Of a stretch of DNA of 64,000 nt, positions 50,319-62,995 are shown one piece after another. Below the pieces are notes generated by a model. The model was given only the letters and a program-made list of their open reading frames with translations, had not been told where the DNA came from and made no database searches. The DNA is from Triticum aestivum (Eukaryota; Streptophyta; Magnoliopsida; Poales; Poaceae), in NCBI RefSeq assembly GCF_018294505.1, contig NC_057808.1, positions 223,651,325 to 223,715,324 of the forward strand, given 5' to 3'. Numbering within the stretch: the stretch's first letter is position 1; every line of letters begins with the position of its first letter. Both the position numbers and the translations under genes were made by a program.

Positions 50319-51540
50319 ACAGTGCCACAAGTATGTGGTACTATCATCATTAACCTTGCATCTTTTGGCATCAATAGTATGAATATGTGTATCACTACGA
50401 TCGAGATTCAACAAGAATAAACCATTCATAAGGGGTGCATGACCATAAAAGGTATTATTCATATAAATAGAACAACCATTATTCTCTGACTTAAATGAAT
50501 AATCGTCTCGCAATAAACAAGATTCGGATATAATGTTCATGCTTAACGCAGGCACCAAATAACAATTATTTAGGTTTAAAACTAATCCCGAAGGTAGACA
50601 TAGAGGGAGGTAGTCTCTGTTTATTCCGCAGCTCCTATTTCGACTTACAAATATTTGCAACCGAACCAGTATCAAATATTCAGGCGCTACTACGAGCACT
50701 AGTAAGGTACACATCAATAACATGTATATCAAATATACCTTTGTAGACGTTGCCAACCTTCTTATCTGCCATGTACTTGGGGTAGTTTCGTTTCCAGTGG
50801 CCATTCCCCTTGCAATAGAAGCACTCGGTAGGTTTGCCATTCTTCTTGAATTTCCCTTTCTTTCCCTTGCCTTTCTTTTTGAAACTGGTGGTCTTGTTAA
50901 CCATCAACACTTGATGCTCTTTCTTGATTTCTACCTCCGCGGCCTTAAGCATCGCGAAGAGCTCGGGGATTGTTTTCTCCACCCCTTGCATGTCATAGTT
51001 CAAAACGAAGCCCTTATAGCTTGGCGGCAGTGACTGAAGAACTCTATCAATCGCTACTTCATGCGAAAGATTAACTCCCAACTGGTTTGAGCGGTTGTAG
51101 TACCCCAGACATTTTGAGTACTTGCTCACTGACAGAGCTGTTCTCCTCCATCTTACAGCTGAAGAACTTGTCGGAGGTGTCATACCTCTCAACCCGGGCA
51201 TGAGCCTGAAATACCAATTTCAGCTCTTGGAACATATCATATGCTCCGTGGTGCTCAAAACGTCTTTGGAGCCCCGGTTCAAAGCTGTAAAGAATGGTGC
51301 ACTGAACTATCATGTAGTCATCATTTCTTGTTTGCCAGACGTTCATAGCGTCCAAACTTACGGGAGCGGGTGGTACACCTAGCGGTGTATCAAGGACATA
51401 AGCCTTCTGTGCAGCAGTGAGGATAATCCTCAGATTACGGACCCAGTCCGCATAGTTGCTTCCATCATCTTTCAACTTAGTATTCTCTAGGAACGCATTA
51501 AATTTCAGGGGAGCTACAGCGTGAGCCATTGTCATAATTT
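50319..51540 (-). pseudogene. gag-protease of the BARE/WIS-like element
   Basis: From about 51530 leftward: FLENTKLKDDGSNYADWVRN, VLDTPLGVPPAP, then after a frame change ATEVAIDRVLQSLPPSYKGF-like sequence, a Lys-rich block and CCHC zinc knuckle CFYCKGNGHWKRNYP (last Cys lost to Tyr). The protease region follows in the 50840 frame with LDRSDTHIH near 50400. At least two frame changes. Truncated near YLWHC at 50319. Confidence 0.85.
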
Positions 51541-51565
51541 GCAAAGACATTAAAACTATGTTCAT

Positions 51566-52785
51566 GATAATTGGTTCAGGTAATCAAATTACTAGTGAAC
51601 TCCCACTTAAATCAGCATCCCTCAAGTTTTCTAAGTGTTACATGATCCAAATCAACTAACCCATATCCGATCATAACGTGAGTTGGGGTGGTCATTAATG
51701 GTGAACATCTCCATGTTGATCATATCTACTATATGACTCATGTTCTACCTTTCAGTCCTCTGTGTGCTCCGAGGACATGTATGTACATGTTAGGCTCATC
51801 AAGTTTAACCCAAGTATTTTGCATGTGTAAAACTGGCTTACAACCTGTTGTATGTGAACGAAGAGTCTGTCACACCCGATCATCATGAGGTGCTTTGAAA
51901 CGACGAACTTTCGCAACGGTGCATCCTTAGGGAGAACACCTTTTATGTTGAAATTAAGTGAAGGGGTCGTCTAATAATGCTATCATCATCCTAAGCAAAA
52001 TAAAGATGCATAAAAAGATAAACATCACATGCAATCAATATGTGACGTGATATGGCCATTATCATCTTGTGCTTTTGATCTCCATCTCCAAAGCACCGGC
52101 ATGATCTCCATCATCACCGGCATGGCACCATGATCTCCATCATCGTGTTGTCATGTGGTTATCTCCGCCAACTATTGCTAACTCATAGCGACAAAGTAAA
52201 GCAATTACATGGCGTTTATTAATTGGCACACAGGTCATACAATAAATTAAAGACAACCCTATGGCTCTTGTCAGTTGTCGTACTCATCGACATGCAAGTA
52301 GCAAACCTATTATAAAAACATGATCATCTCATACATCAACATATATCACATCACGTTTTGGGCAATACCACATCACAACATGCCCTGCAAAAACAAGTTA
52401 GACGTCCTCTACTTTGTTGTTGCAATTTTTACGTGGCTGCTAGGGCAAACTATAAGAACCGTTTTTATCTACACAAAACCACAATGGTGATATACAAGTT
52501 GCCTTTAACCTTCTACAAGGACCGCAGTTGTGAAATCAGATTTAACTAAGGTAGGAGAGACAGACACCCGCAAAGCCACTTTTATGCAATACAAGTTGCA
52601 TGTCAGTCAGTGGAACCGTCTCTTGTGCGAGGACAAGTAAGGTTGGTCTAAGCCGCTTCAACCCACAATACCGTCGAATCAAAATAAGACAAAATAAGTA
52701 AGCAATTTGAACATCAACACCCACAACTTCTTTGTGTTCTACTCGTGCATATACATCTACGCATAGACCTAGCTCATGATGCCAC
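51566..52785 (-). other. Untranslated leader of the BARE/WIS-like element
   Basis: Between PBS and gag. Shares the CTCCGAGGACATGTATGTAC type phrase with the Angela-type leader. Non-coding. Confidence 0.6.
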
Positions 52786-54472
52786 TGATGGGGAACGAAG
52801 CATGAAAATCAAAAAAAATCCTACGAACACCCAAGATCTAATCTAGGAGATGCATGGCAACGAGAGGGGAGTGTGTCTACATACCATTGTAGACCGAAAG
52901 CGGAAGTGTATATAACACGGTTGATGTAGTCGTACTCTTCGTGATCCAATCACGATCCAACCGATCTAGCGCCGAACGGATGGCACCTCCGAGCTTAGCA
53001 CACGTGCGGCTCGGTGATGTATCCTTCTCCTTGATCCAGCAAGCGAAGGGGAGAAGTAGATGGAATCACAACCAGCTCGACAGTGTGGTGGAGCAACGGC
53101 AGCGCTTCGCTAAGTGGTAACGGGACGGAGAGGAGGGGTTGCGGCCCGGCCAAGAGCTGAGCCCTCCCCTTGCGCTTCCTCTCGTTATATAGGGGTGAGG
53201 AAGAGGCCGACCAGCCCTATCCCCTCCTCCAAGGAGGGGTGGCGGCCAAGGGAGGGAGTAGTGCCCTCCAAGCCAAGTGGAGGGCCCTCCCCTCTAGGGT
53301 TTTCCCACCCCAGGCGCATGGGCCTAGTAGAGGCTGGTGCGCCTGGCCCAATAAGGCCAGGGCGACCCCTACACCCATGCTATCCTATGGTGTGTGGCGG
53401 AACCCTCCGAGGGCTTTCGGACCCCTCCGGAACCCTCTGGAACCTTCCGGTGACTTCCCGGTACAATATCGAAAAAACAGGACTTTTCCCGCAACCCCGA
53501 CAACAACTTCCTATATATAAATGTTTACCCCCAGACCATTTCGGAGCTCCTCGTGACTCCAAACAACATTCATTCACTAATACAAATATCCCAATACTAC
53601 TCTAGCGTCATCAAACGTTAAGCGTGCGACCCTACGGGTACAAGAATCATGCAGACATGACCAAAACACCTCTCCAGTCAATAACCAATAGCAGACCTGG
53701 ATGCCCATATTGGTTCCTACATATTCCACGAATATGTTCATCGGTTGAACCACGATGTCAAGGATTCAGTTAATACCGTATGCAATTCCCTTTGTCTAGT
53801 GATATGTTACTTGCCCGAGATTCGGTCGTCGGTATCTCCATACCTAGTTCAATCTTGTTAAGAAAAAGTCTCTTTAATTGTTCCATAATACAAGATCCCG
53901 TAACTAAACTCATTAGTCACATGAAGCTTCTTGTGATGTTGTATTACCGAGAGGGCCCAGAGATATCTCTCCGTCACATGGAGTGACAAATCCCAGTCTC
54001 GATCCATGCAACTCAACAGACACCTTAGGAGATACCTGTAGAGCACCTTTATGATCACCCAGTTATGAAGTGACGTTTGATAGAACACAAGGTATTCCTC
54101 CGGTGTTCGGGAGTGGCATGATCTCATGGTCTAAGGAACAAATACTTGACATGAAGAAAGCTGTAGCAAATAACTAAGTAATACGATCTGGTGCTAAGCT
54201 TACGGTTGGGTTTGTCCATCACATCATTCTCCCAATGATATGACCCCATTATTAAATGACAACTCATGTCTATGGTTAGGAAACCTTAACCATCTTTGAT
54301 CAACGAGCTAGTCTAGTAGAGGCTTACTAGGTACACATTGTTGTTTATGTATTCACACATGTATTTAAGTTTTCGGTCAATACAAATCTAGCATGAATAA
54401 TAAACATTTATCATGAACAAGGAAATATGATAATAACCATTTTATTATTGCCTCTAGGGAATATTTCCAACA
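52786..54472 (-). repeat. 5' LTR of the antisense BARE/WIS-like element
   Basis: Reverse complement starts TGTTGGAAATATTCCCTAGA and ends TTCGTTCCCCATCA. About 1687 bases, clearly diverged from the Angela-type LTRs. Confidence 0.88.
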
Positions 54473-54896
54473 ATAACAATCCTACGTCTCGTGCTCCGAA
54501 GAGGCTTTCCTTTCTCTGTGTATAAACATGGTCTTAGAGAGAGTACGAGGGTGTTTGAGAGAGAGAGAGATGGAAGAATGAGAGAATGTCCGTAAGCTAT
54601 GTGGTGGGGTGGCTTATATAGAGTGTGCCACCCCCTCACTTCTTATGTTACAAAGTGGAGCATCATGGCCATTATATTAGCCCACTATGAAGTTGTCATC
54701 AGTATCCACTACGAAGGTGATGCTTCAACTGCCCTGTGTGACTATTGGCCTTCACATACCCGAGTAGATGATACGACAGGGTGGTCGATGGCCAGCTGAG
54801 TAGTTGATACATTGACCGAGTGATGTTGTCTGAGTGATGTGGACCTAGATGCTTGTCCGAGTATTGTTGGCATAGATACCATCCGAGTAGGTAGTA
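54473..54896. other. Intergenic DNA with a GA-repeat
   Basis: Includes a GAGAGAGAGAGA stretch near 54557-54570. Origin not recognised. Confidence 0.4.
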
Positions 54897-55153
54897 CTCC
54901 GTCCGGTCCTTTTTGCTCCGCGTATGAGATTTGTCTCAAGTCAAACTTTACAAAGTTTGACCAAATTTATATTAAAAAATATCAACATCTACAATACCAA
55001 ATATATATAACTATAAAACTACATTTCATAATGAATCTAATAATATTGATTTGACATTGTGAATGTTGATATTTTTTCTGTAAGTTTGTTCAGAGTAGAG
55101 ATACCTTGACTTCGAACAAAACTTATATGCAGACTGAAAAGGACCGAAGGGAG
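54897..55153. mobile_element. Stowaway-like MITE (257 bp)
   Basis: Ends CTCCGTCCGGTCCTTTTT and AAAAGGACCGAAGGGAG, TA on both sides (54895-54896, 55154-55155). Internal TTTGACCAAA-type stretch. Confidence 0.85.
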
Positions 55154-55385
55154 TATGTCTGACATCTGAGTAACTTGTTGTATGGTATGAAATTGATCTG
55201 GACCCACCTGAAGTGTGGACCCCATGCTTTATGATATGTTAACCCTTCATGGGCCTACCTATTATGCGTATCCACAACAACTGGCATGCTTTGAACATAA
55301 TCAAGCATCTCCTGAACAACATGCAGTTGTACTTCTTGTTACAAAGATGTTCACGAGCCCATCTCTCTCCACAGATAAAACACAA

Positions 55386-56734
55386 TGTTAGGGCATATGT
55401 CTCCCTAAGTGGTTTTAGTGATTGATGACAATGTGCTCGCGGACTAATCGTGTGCATTGAGCGTTTCATATTATCAAACATATGGCTCAAGACAATTTGT
55501 GCCCCTCGGAGTTTCAGAATGAAGACAGTTTTCTTTCCTACGTTCTTTTTCGGTGGACTTGAGTCGTAGGGAAAACCGTACTATCAAGAGGGAGTCCGCT
55601 TTGGAAAGGTTGGGTGGAATCATCATGTACACACTCATATTGCACCCATCTCATCTTTTGCTTCTTTGGAGTAGTCCATCTGTTTTGCTGAAGAAGTGGT
55701 GGAGAGCTGCAAGCGGTAGTACCGCTGCTAGTTCCACTTGTACTACTGCTCACTATTGTGGTCTCGACTTTTCATGTCGGGTTCTATGGTAGTACTGCTG
55801 GGTCACTATCGTGCTGTCTTGTTTGACCCTACAGGACGAGCGGAAGTGGGAGCAGTAGTACCGCCCCTACCACCGCTACTACTACCGCTTGGTGCTCTGT
55901 TCTCCCCTGTTTCTTCTTTCTCCTTGGCATACTGTAGGAGAGCGGTAGTACCGCTTGTGTGCGGGCTGAGAAGAGCATAACGGTTGGATCTGTTCCCCAC
56001 TATAAAAGGGGGTCTTCTTCAAGAAGACTCACCTCTTCCTCCCACATACTCCATTGTTGCTCCAAAGCTAATTTTCGCTCGATCTCTCTCCCTAGCCAAT
56101 CAAACTTGTTGATTTTCTAGGGATTGGTTGAGAAGGCCCCGATCTACACTTCCACCAAGAGAAATTTGATCCCCCCCCAATCCCTTGCGGATCTTGTTAC
56201 TCTTGGGTGTTTGAGCACCCTAGACGGTTGAGGTCACCTTAGAGCCACATTCCATTGTGGTGAAGCTTTGTGGTGTTGTTGGGAGCCTCCAATTAAGTTG
56301 TGGAGATTGCCCCAACCTTGTTTGTAAAGGTTTGGTCTCCGCCTTCAAGGGCACTAATAGTGGAATCACGGCATCTCGCATTATGTGAGGGCGTGAGGAG
56401 AATACGGTGGCCCTAGCGGATTTTTTGGGAGCATTGTTCCTCCACACCGCTCCAACGAAGACGTACTTCCCCTCAAAGGGAAGGAACTTCGGTAACATAT
56501 CTTCGTCTTCACCGACTCCACTTGTGGTTATTTCTTACCTTTACTTTGTGCAAGCTTTTATTGTGTTGTATTCGTTGCTTGCTTGTGTTGCTTGTTTTGT
56601 TAGCATCATATAGGTTGCTCACCTAGTTGCATATCTAGTCAACCTATTTGTTGCTAACCCTAATTTGATAAGAAAAGTTAAAATTTGGTAGTTGCCTATT
56701 CACCCCCCTCTAGTCAACCATATCGATCCTTTCA
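55386..56734 (+). repeat. 5' LTR of the Sirevirus-like element
   Basis: 1349 bases from TGTTAGGGCATATGTC to GATCCTTTCA. Same family as the solo LTR at 5825-7378. Confidence 0.9.
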
Positions 56735-56785
56735 ATTGGTATCAGAGCCTCGTCTCTTTATTAAGGGTTTCACCATCCAAAGAGT

Positions 56786-58710
56786 ATGGTTGACACCGAG
56801 GAGCGAGTGCCCGAGGCCGTGGAGTTGACTTCGATCACACGAGAGGACTTAAATGAAGCTATGGATTCACTTAAGACGTCTATGACGACCGAAGTCAATT
56901 CCATGCTCAAAGAATTGCTTGGGGGGGTTGAAATCTACTCGCGATTCATTGCTTGTGGTTAATCCCACCGCATCAGAGTCGGAGGCCAATTCCGGCAAGA
57001 AAGCGGCTAAAGGTACTTAAACTTTTCCCCCTCATAACAAGAATGGGACGGGAACCTTTGCCTCGGTTCCCCCTCCCCCGGTCTATGGAGGACCGGTCCC
57101 TAAACCTCATATTAACCACCTTGGTCCTCCTCCTAAGCTTGTAAAGGGTGATTTTCCTAATTGGGTTTTTTGCATCAAGTCTTATTTGAATCACAGCTCA
57201 ACAAATCTTTGGAGAATCATCGAGCAAGGCTTCTACCCACATGATCCAAACAATTTCACCCCAAGAGAAGAGGCGGACAATCAATACAACCACCCCGCTT
57301 TGTTCATTCTTCAAGCCGCGGTTCCTCCTGAGGATCTAGCTCACTTGCGTCCCTTCACTCGTTCAAAGGATTGTTGGGAACACATCATATCTTTGTACAA
57401 GGGGAGCTCAAGCATCCAACGGTCCAATTTTGAAGTGGTCCTTGATGAGGCCGATAAATTTGTGATGCTAGAAGATGAGGATCCTCATGATCTCTACAGG
57501 AGGGTGACAACTCTTGCAGTTGCTCTACAAGACCATGGGAGCAAGGATACAGATGACAATTGGATCAAGCGCAAGTTTCTCAAGGCCATCATGCCTTTCA
57601 ACAAGGCCATGTCCTCCGTGATTCGTTAAAGACCGGACTTCCACAGCTTGTCCTCAAGTGAAGTGTTGGATGAGTTTATTGCCATGAACGTCATGAACAA
57701 GATCACCGACAATGCTCTAGCCCATGTCCGGTCAAAGAAAAGCTCACCCACCCTTGCCTTGAAGGCCAAGGCCATTCTGGAAGAATAAGAGGAGAGTTGC
57801 CCCGAAGATACCAAATATGCTTACCATGACATGGCTCTTGTGTCAAGGCAATTTTGGGGGAACAAGAGGAACTCAAGGCCCAACTTCACCAAGAACAACT
57901 CAAGTGGCTCAAAGAACAAGCAATGAGTGAGGACTTGCTACAATTGCGGCAATGTGAGTCACTTTGTGGTGGATTGTCCTTATGAGAAGAAGGAAGACAA
58001 CGGTGGCAAACTCATTCACAAAGACAAAGCCAATTCCTTCCTAAACAAGAACAACTTCACCAAGAAGATACCTCCAAAGGGCTTGGTGGCACATGAAGAG
58101 TACACCTCCGATGATGATGATGATGATGATACAAGTGGTGAAGGAATGTCAATGGCAACCGTGGCCATTGCCACCTCTTCCCCTTCCAAGGTGTCTCTCT
58201 TCGGCGCCCCCAACGAGAACCTCATCGCCAACTGCCTTGCCAAAGGTATCAACAAGGTAACCCCCAACATCAAAACCGCCATCATTACTACTCCCTCATT
58301 GTTAGATTGTGTAGATGATAGCGAGGTGATGAATGTTGATGAGAATGAGTTTAATAAATTCTTGAGTAAGCTCAAGGGTGAACCCAAGAAGCACTTTGTT
58401 GCTCTCTTGGAACAACTTGGTGAGGCCAATGATATCATTGAGTCTCATGAGGATACTATCTCCAAGTTGGAGGGACATAGTCATGATTATGCCGATGAGA
58501 TTTCGGATCTTTCCATTTCTCTTGAGGAAGAGCGAGGACTTTGTTTGGCTCTTGAGGAGTCACACAACGTTGTTCTTTCTAAATTGCAAAAAGATCTTGA
58601 TCATGCTAATGTTCTTTCTCATGTGCTTAAATCTGAGAAAGCTGCACTTGGGATTGATCATGGGAAACTCAAAGAGGAGTTTGATATACTCAACAAGGCT
58701 CACAAGTCTT
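56786..58710 (+). pseudogene. gag of the Sirevirus-like element
   Basis: Starts MVDTEERVPEAVELTSITRE. Shifted near a G-run at 56925-56931. The main gag frame resumes at 57186 (WRIIEQGFYPHDPNNF, WEHIISLYKGSSSIQRSNFE). Stops at 57627, 57786 and about 57923 break it. A CCHC knuckle CYNCGNVSHFVVDCP (last position non-standard) at about 57936-57980 is followed by an acidic run and a long coiled-coil segment to 58710. Confidence 0.85.
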
Positions 58711-58876
58711 GAAGGGTGTTCACACTTCCCTCAAGGAGTCTCATGATCAACTCCAAGTGAAGCTAACCAAGGAGATAGCTACATGTCCTCCTTTCGTTCT
58801 AATTGATAATGCAAATGCTACTAACCCTTGTTGTGAGCATGTGCACCTTGTGGTGGAGAATGCCAAGCTGAAAGAT

Positions 58877-59203
58877 GGGAAAATTTTGTTTTTGCCACTC
58901 TAGCTTTTGCCTACTTTGCTTATGCCACTCTAGAATTTGACATATCACTTTTGCCACTCTTAGTTTTTGACAATACATCACAAATGCCATTCTGTGGCAA
59001 AAGCAATAACTTTTCATTTCACTTTTTCCACTCTAGATTTTGACAATGTATCGCAATTGCCACTCTAAAATTATTGCTTTGCCACGGAATGGCAATTGTG
59101 ATGTATTGTCAAAAACTAAGAGTGGCAAAAGTGAAATGTCAAATTCTAGAGTGGCATAAGCAAAGTGGTCAAAAGCTAGAGTGGCAAAAACAAAGTTTGC
59201 CCT
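58877..59203. mobile_element. Fold-back MITE inserted in the Sirevirus-like gag
   Basis: 327 bases whose arms of about 130 bases match at high identity (both begin like GGGxAAAxTTTGTTTTTGCC). TGAAAGAT is duplicated at 58869-58876 and 59204-59211. The motif TTGCCACTCTAG recurs within each arm. Confidence 0.9.
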
Positions 59204-59211
59204 TGAAAGAT

Positions 59212-60075
59212 CAACTAGAGAAAGGCCTTGTGACTTGTATACAAGGCGAGAAGAATCTCAATGACCTTTTGAGTAATCAAAAGGAAGTTGTAGCAAAGGA
59301 AGGACTTGGGTATGTACCCAAGTCAAAGAATAAGAAGAAAAACAAGGCCAAGCAACCCATCCCAATCAAAGAAGTCTTCGTAAGCGGGAGAGGGTGCTCA
59401 TGAGAAGAAGAAGAAGAACATGGGTATGGGTGGTAATGCCAAGAAGGGCAAGGCTACCCCATCTAACCAATCTAGCGACTTTAACCCTTCATATGTTCTA
59501 TGTCGTGCTAGTGGTGGGCATGTTTATGCCAAAGTTGTTGGTTCTTCTTATGAGTACATTTAATGGTCTATATGGGTTCCTAAGACCCTTGTTTCTAACC
59601 TCAAAGGACCCATTCAAAAATGGGTACCTAAATCCAAGCATTGATATCTTGTAGGAGTTTGCTTCCAGTGGGGTGTCATGGTTGCTCAATAGTGGAGCAA
59701 CAAATCATATGACCGAGAGCAAGGACTTGGTGGTGGATGTGCATCCAATTCCATCTATGCCCACCCATGTCCAATTCGGTGATCCTTCAACATCTAAGGT
59801 ATTGGGACTTGGCAAGGTGGTCATCTCTCAAGATTTTATCTATTGAGAAGGTCATGCTTGTGGAGTCCCTTGCATACAATTTGCTTTCTGTTCGTCAACT
59901 TGCACTTATGGGATTTGCAACATTCTTTGATCTTGATATTGTGGCATTTTTGTGGAGCAAGACTCTTAAAGTAGCTTTTGTTGGGCATGTCGAGAACGGT
60001 CTCTATGTGATGAACTTTTCGGAGCGACCCACTAAGACCGCAACTTGCCTAATGGCTAAAGTTGATGTGGGATGA
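59212..60075 (+). pseudogene. gag end and protease region of the Sirevirus-like element
   Basis: Lys-rich gag end (KSKNKKKNKAKQPIP, 59310-59370), then a frame change. Near 59680-59720 lies the protease surrounding, with the SGATNHMT-type block damaged. It continues into AYNLLSVRQLALMGFATFF and ends with a TGA at 60073-60075. Confidence 0.75.
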
Positions 60076-62995
60076 CTTTGGCATCACCGACTAGCCCATG
60101 TCAATATGAGATCTTTGCAAACTATCCTCAAGGGGGGCCATGTTCGTGGACTAACAAATGTGAGTTTTCCCAAAGACCGTGCTTGCAGTGCTTGTATCGA
60201 AGGAAAGCTTCATGAAACGGCTCACCGACCCACAACTATCATCTATTCGAAGAGGCCCTTGGAGCTCCTTCACATGGATCTCTTTGGCCCTCCATCCTTT
60301 GATAGTCTTGGGGGAATAAAGTATTGCTTGGTGATTGTGGATGATTACTCAAGATACACATGTGGGTATATTTCTTCAAGAGGAAGAGTGAGACTCAACA
60401 AACCGTCGTCAACTTTGCAAATGAAGCTCAACGTCAATATGAGGCAAAGATATTGATGATCCGAAGTGACAACAGCACCAAGTTCAAGAACTATACCTTG
60501 GGTGAGTTTCTTAGTGATGAGGGAATCAAGCACCACTATGCCGCACCCTATACTCCTCAACAAAATGGTGTTGCGGAGAGGAAGAACCGGACATTGATGG
60601 ACGCGACAAGAACCATGCTGGCAGAATTCAAATCTCCATACAACTTTTGGGCCGAAGCCATCAACACTGCATGTCATGCATCCAATCGGCACTACCTCCG
60701 CAAAGGCCTAAACAAGACTCCCTATGAAATACTTACCGGTAACAAGCCCAACCTCAAGTACTTCTGGGTGTTCGGTTGTAAGTGTTTCATTCTCAAGAAA
60801 GGTGTTCATTTGTCTAAGTTTGAACCTAGAGCTCAAGAGGGCATATTTGTTGGTTCTACTACAAACTCTCATGCTTACCGTGTCCTCAACAAGTCCACCA
60901 GACTCATTGAGGAGACGTGTAACATGAAGTTTGATGAAAATAATGGCTCCCAAGTGGAGCAAAGTGGTCTTTGTGATGTAGGTGATGAAATTTCTCCCCA
61001 AGCCATAAGAAGACTGGGGATTGGTCAAATACTCCCCATTGAGGAACCCCTTGTGGTCGAAGGAGAAGGACAATGCTCTACTCAAGTGGAGCCATCACCG
61101 ACGCTAGACCCACACGCTTCCGAAGAACAATGTGAAGGCCCTCAACCAAGTGAACAAGATCAAGGGCAAGGTCAACCTCGTGATGAAGGTGGTTCACCGA
61201 ATGATGCCCAAGATCAAGTTCATGACACCGAGCAAGCTCAAGATCAAGAGCAAGCTCAAGACGGTGCTCAAAATGATCAAGATGGTGAACCTCAAATCCC
61301 TATTGAGGAACTTCTAGAGCGCCGTGCCGCCAAGGTGGATTCCAAGCTCAAGCATCAACAACATGTCATGGAGAATGTGCTTGGAAGCTTGAGAAAAGGG
61401 GTAACTACTCGTAGACAATTGTCAAATTTTTGTGAGCATCACGCGTTTGTTTCGTGTGTTGAACCCCAAAAGGTACATGAGGCACGTGATGATGTGGATT
61501 GGCTCGAAGCCGTGCATGATGAACTCAACAACTTCAAGCACAACCAAGCTTGGGAATTAGTGCCAAGGCCAACGGGGGAACACAATGTCATTGGGACCAA
61601 ATGGATCTTCAAGAACAAGAAAGATGCGAACGGTGTGGTTGTTCGAAACAAGGCAAGATTGGTGGCACAAGGCTACTCCCAAGTTGAGGGTATCGACTAC
61701 GGTGAAACCTTTGGCCCCGTTGCTTGTCTTGAATCTATTCGCATGTTGCTTGCATATGCATCTCATCATGATTTTAAGTTGCAACAAATGGATGTGAAGA
61801 GTGCATTTCTTAATGGTCCTTTGAATGAGTTGGTATATGTCAAACAACCTCCGGGATTCGAGGATCCCAAGCTCCCCAATCATGTATACAAGCTCAACAA
61901 GGTGCTCCATGGCCTTAAACAAGCCCACGTGCGTGGTATGAGCACCTTACCGAGTTGTTGCAAGATCATGGGTTTGAAATTGGGAAAATTGATCCCACTC
62001 TTTTTACTAAGAGGGTCAAAGGGGATTTGTTCATATGCCAACTATATGTTGATGATATTATATTTGTTCTCCTAACAAATATTTCAATGATGAGTTTGCC
62101 GCACTAATGACCGAGAAGTTTGAGATGCCTATGATGGGAGAGTTGAAGTTCTTTCTTGGGTTCGAAGTCAAGCAAAGGAGAGAAGGAACGTTCATCAACC
62201 AAGCCAAGTATACCCAAGACATGCTCAAGGATTCAAGCTAGATGATGTCAAGCTGGTCAAGTTTCCATGCCCACCAAATGCAAGCTTGACAGTGATCCCA
62301 ATGGTAAAGCGGTGTATCAAAAGGTATATCGCTGCATGATTGGATCCTTGCTTTACCTTTGTGCATCTAGACCGGATATCATGTTGAGTGTGGGAATTTG
62401 TGCATGGTTTCAAGCCGCACCTAAGGAAATCCACTTTGTGGTGGTCAGGCGAATCTTTCGAGATTTGGCTCATACCCCAAACTTTGGCTTATGGTAACCC
62501 AAAGGAGCAAGCTTTGATCTCATGGGTTATTCGGACTCGGATTGGGCGGGAGACTATGTGGAGAGGAAGTCAACTTCCGAAGGGTGCCAATTCCTTGGTC
62601 GCTCTTTGGTGAGTTGGTCTTCGAAAAAACAAAATTGTGCGTCTATCTCCTCCACTGAGGCCGAAGATGTAGCCGTTGCAAGTTGTTGTGCACAATTGCT
62701 ATGGATGAGGCAAACTTTAAAGGATTAAAATGTCACTTGTGACAAAGTGCCTCTTCTATGTGACAATGAAAGTGCTGTCAAGATTTCATACAATCCGGTG
62801 CAACATAGAAAGACGAAGCACATTGAGATTCGTCATCATTTCATTCGGGACCACATCAAGCATGGAGATATTGAGATCATCTACATCAACACTCAAGAGC
62901 AACTAGCGGATATTTTCACCAAGCCTCTAGATGAAGCAAGATTTTGCGAGTTAAGGCATGAGCTAAATATCATTGATTCGAGCAATGTGGCTTGA
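60076..62995 (+). pseudogene. Integrase, reverse transcriptase and RNase H of the Sirevirus-like element
   Basis: Integrase zinc region (HHRLAHVNMRSLQ, CSACIEGK), core residues in [15 protein letters not shown] and ERKNRT; a frame change near 60360. A long Gln/Asp/Glu-rich linker spans 61130-61310. RT starts [20 protein letters not shown]; frameshift near 61925 after HGLKQA; catalytic LYVDDIIF near 62041 in another frame. RNase H: SDSDWAGDYVERKSTSEG, then QLADIFTKPLDEARF, ending at TGA 62993. Several further shifts. Not functional. Confidence 0.87.

Larger units (their letters stand above)
50319..54472 (-). mobile_element. BARE/WIS-like Copia element, antisense, 3' truncated
   Basis: A 5' LTR at 52786-54472, a primer-binding site (reverse complement TGGCATCATGAGC) and gag through protease. 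It breaks off near 50319, so integrase, RT and 3' LTR are missing. Confidence 0.88.
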
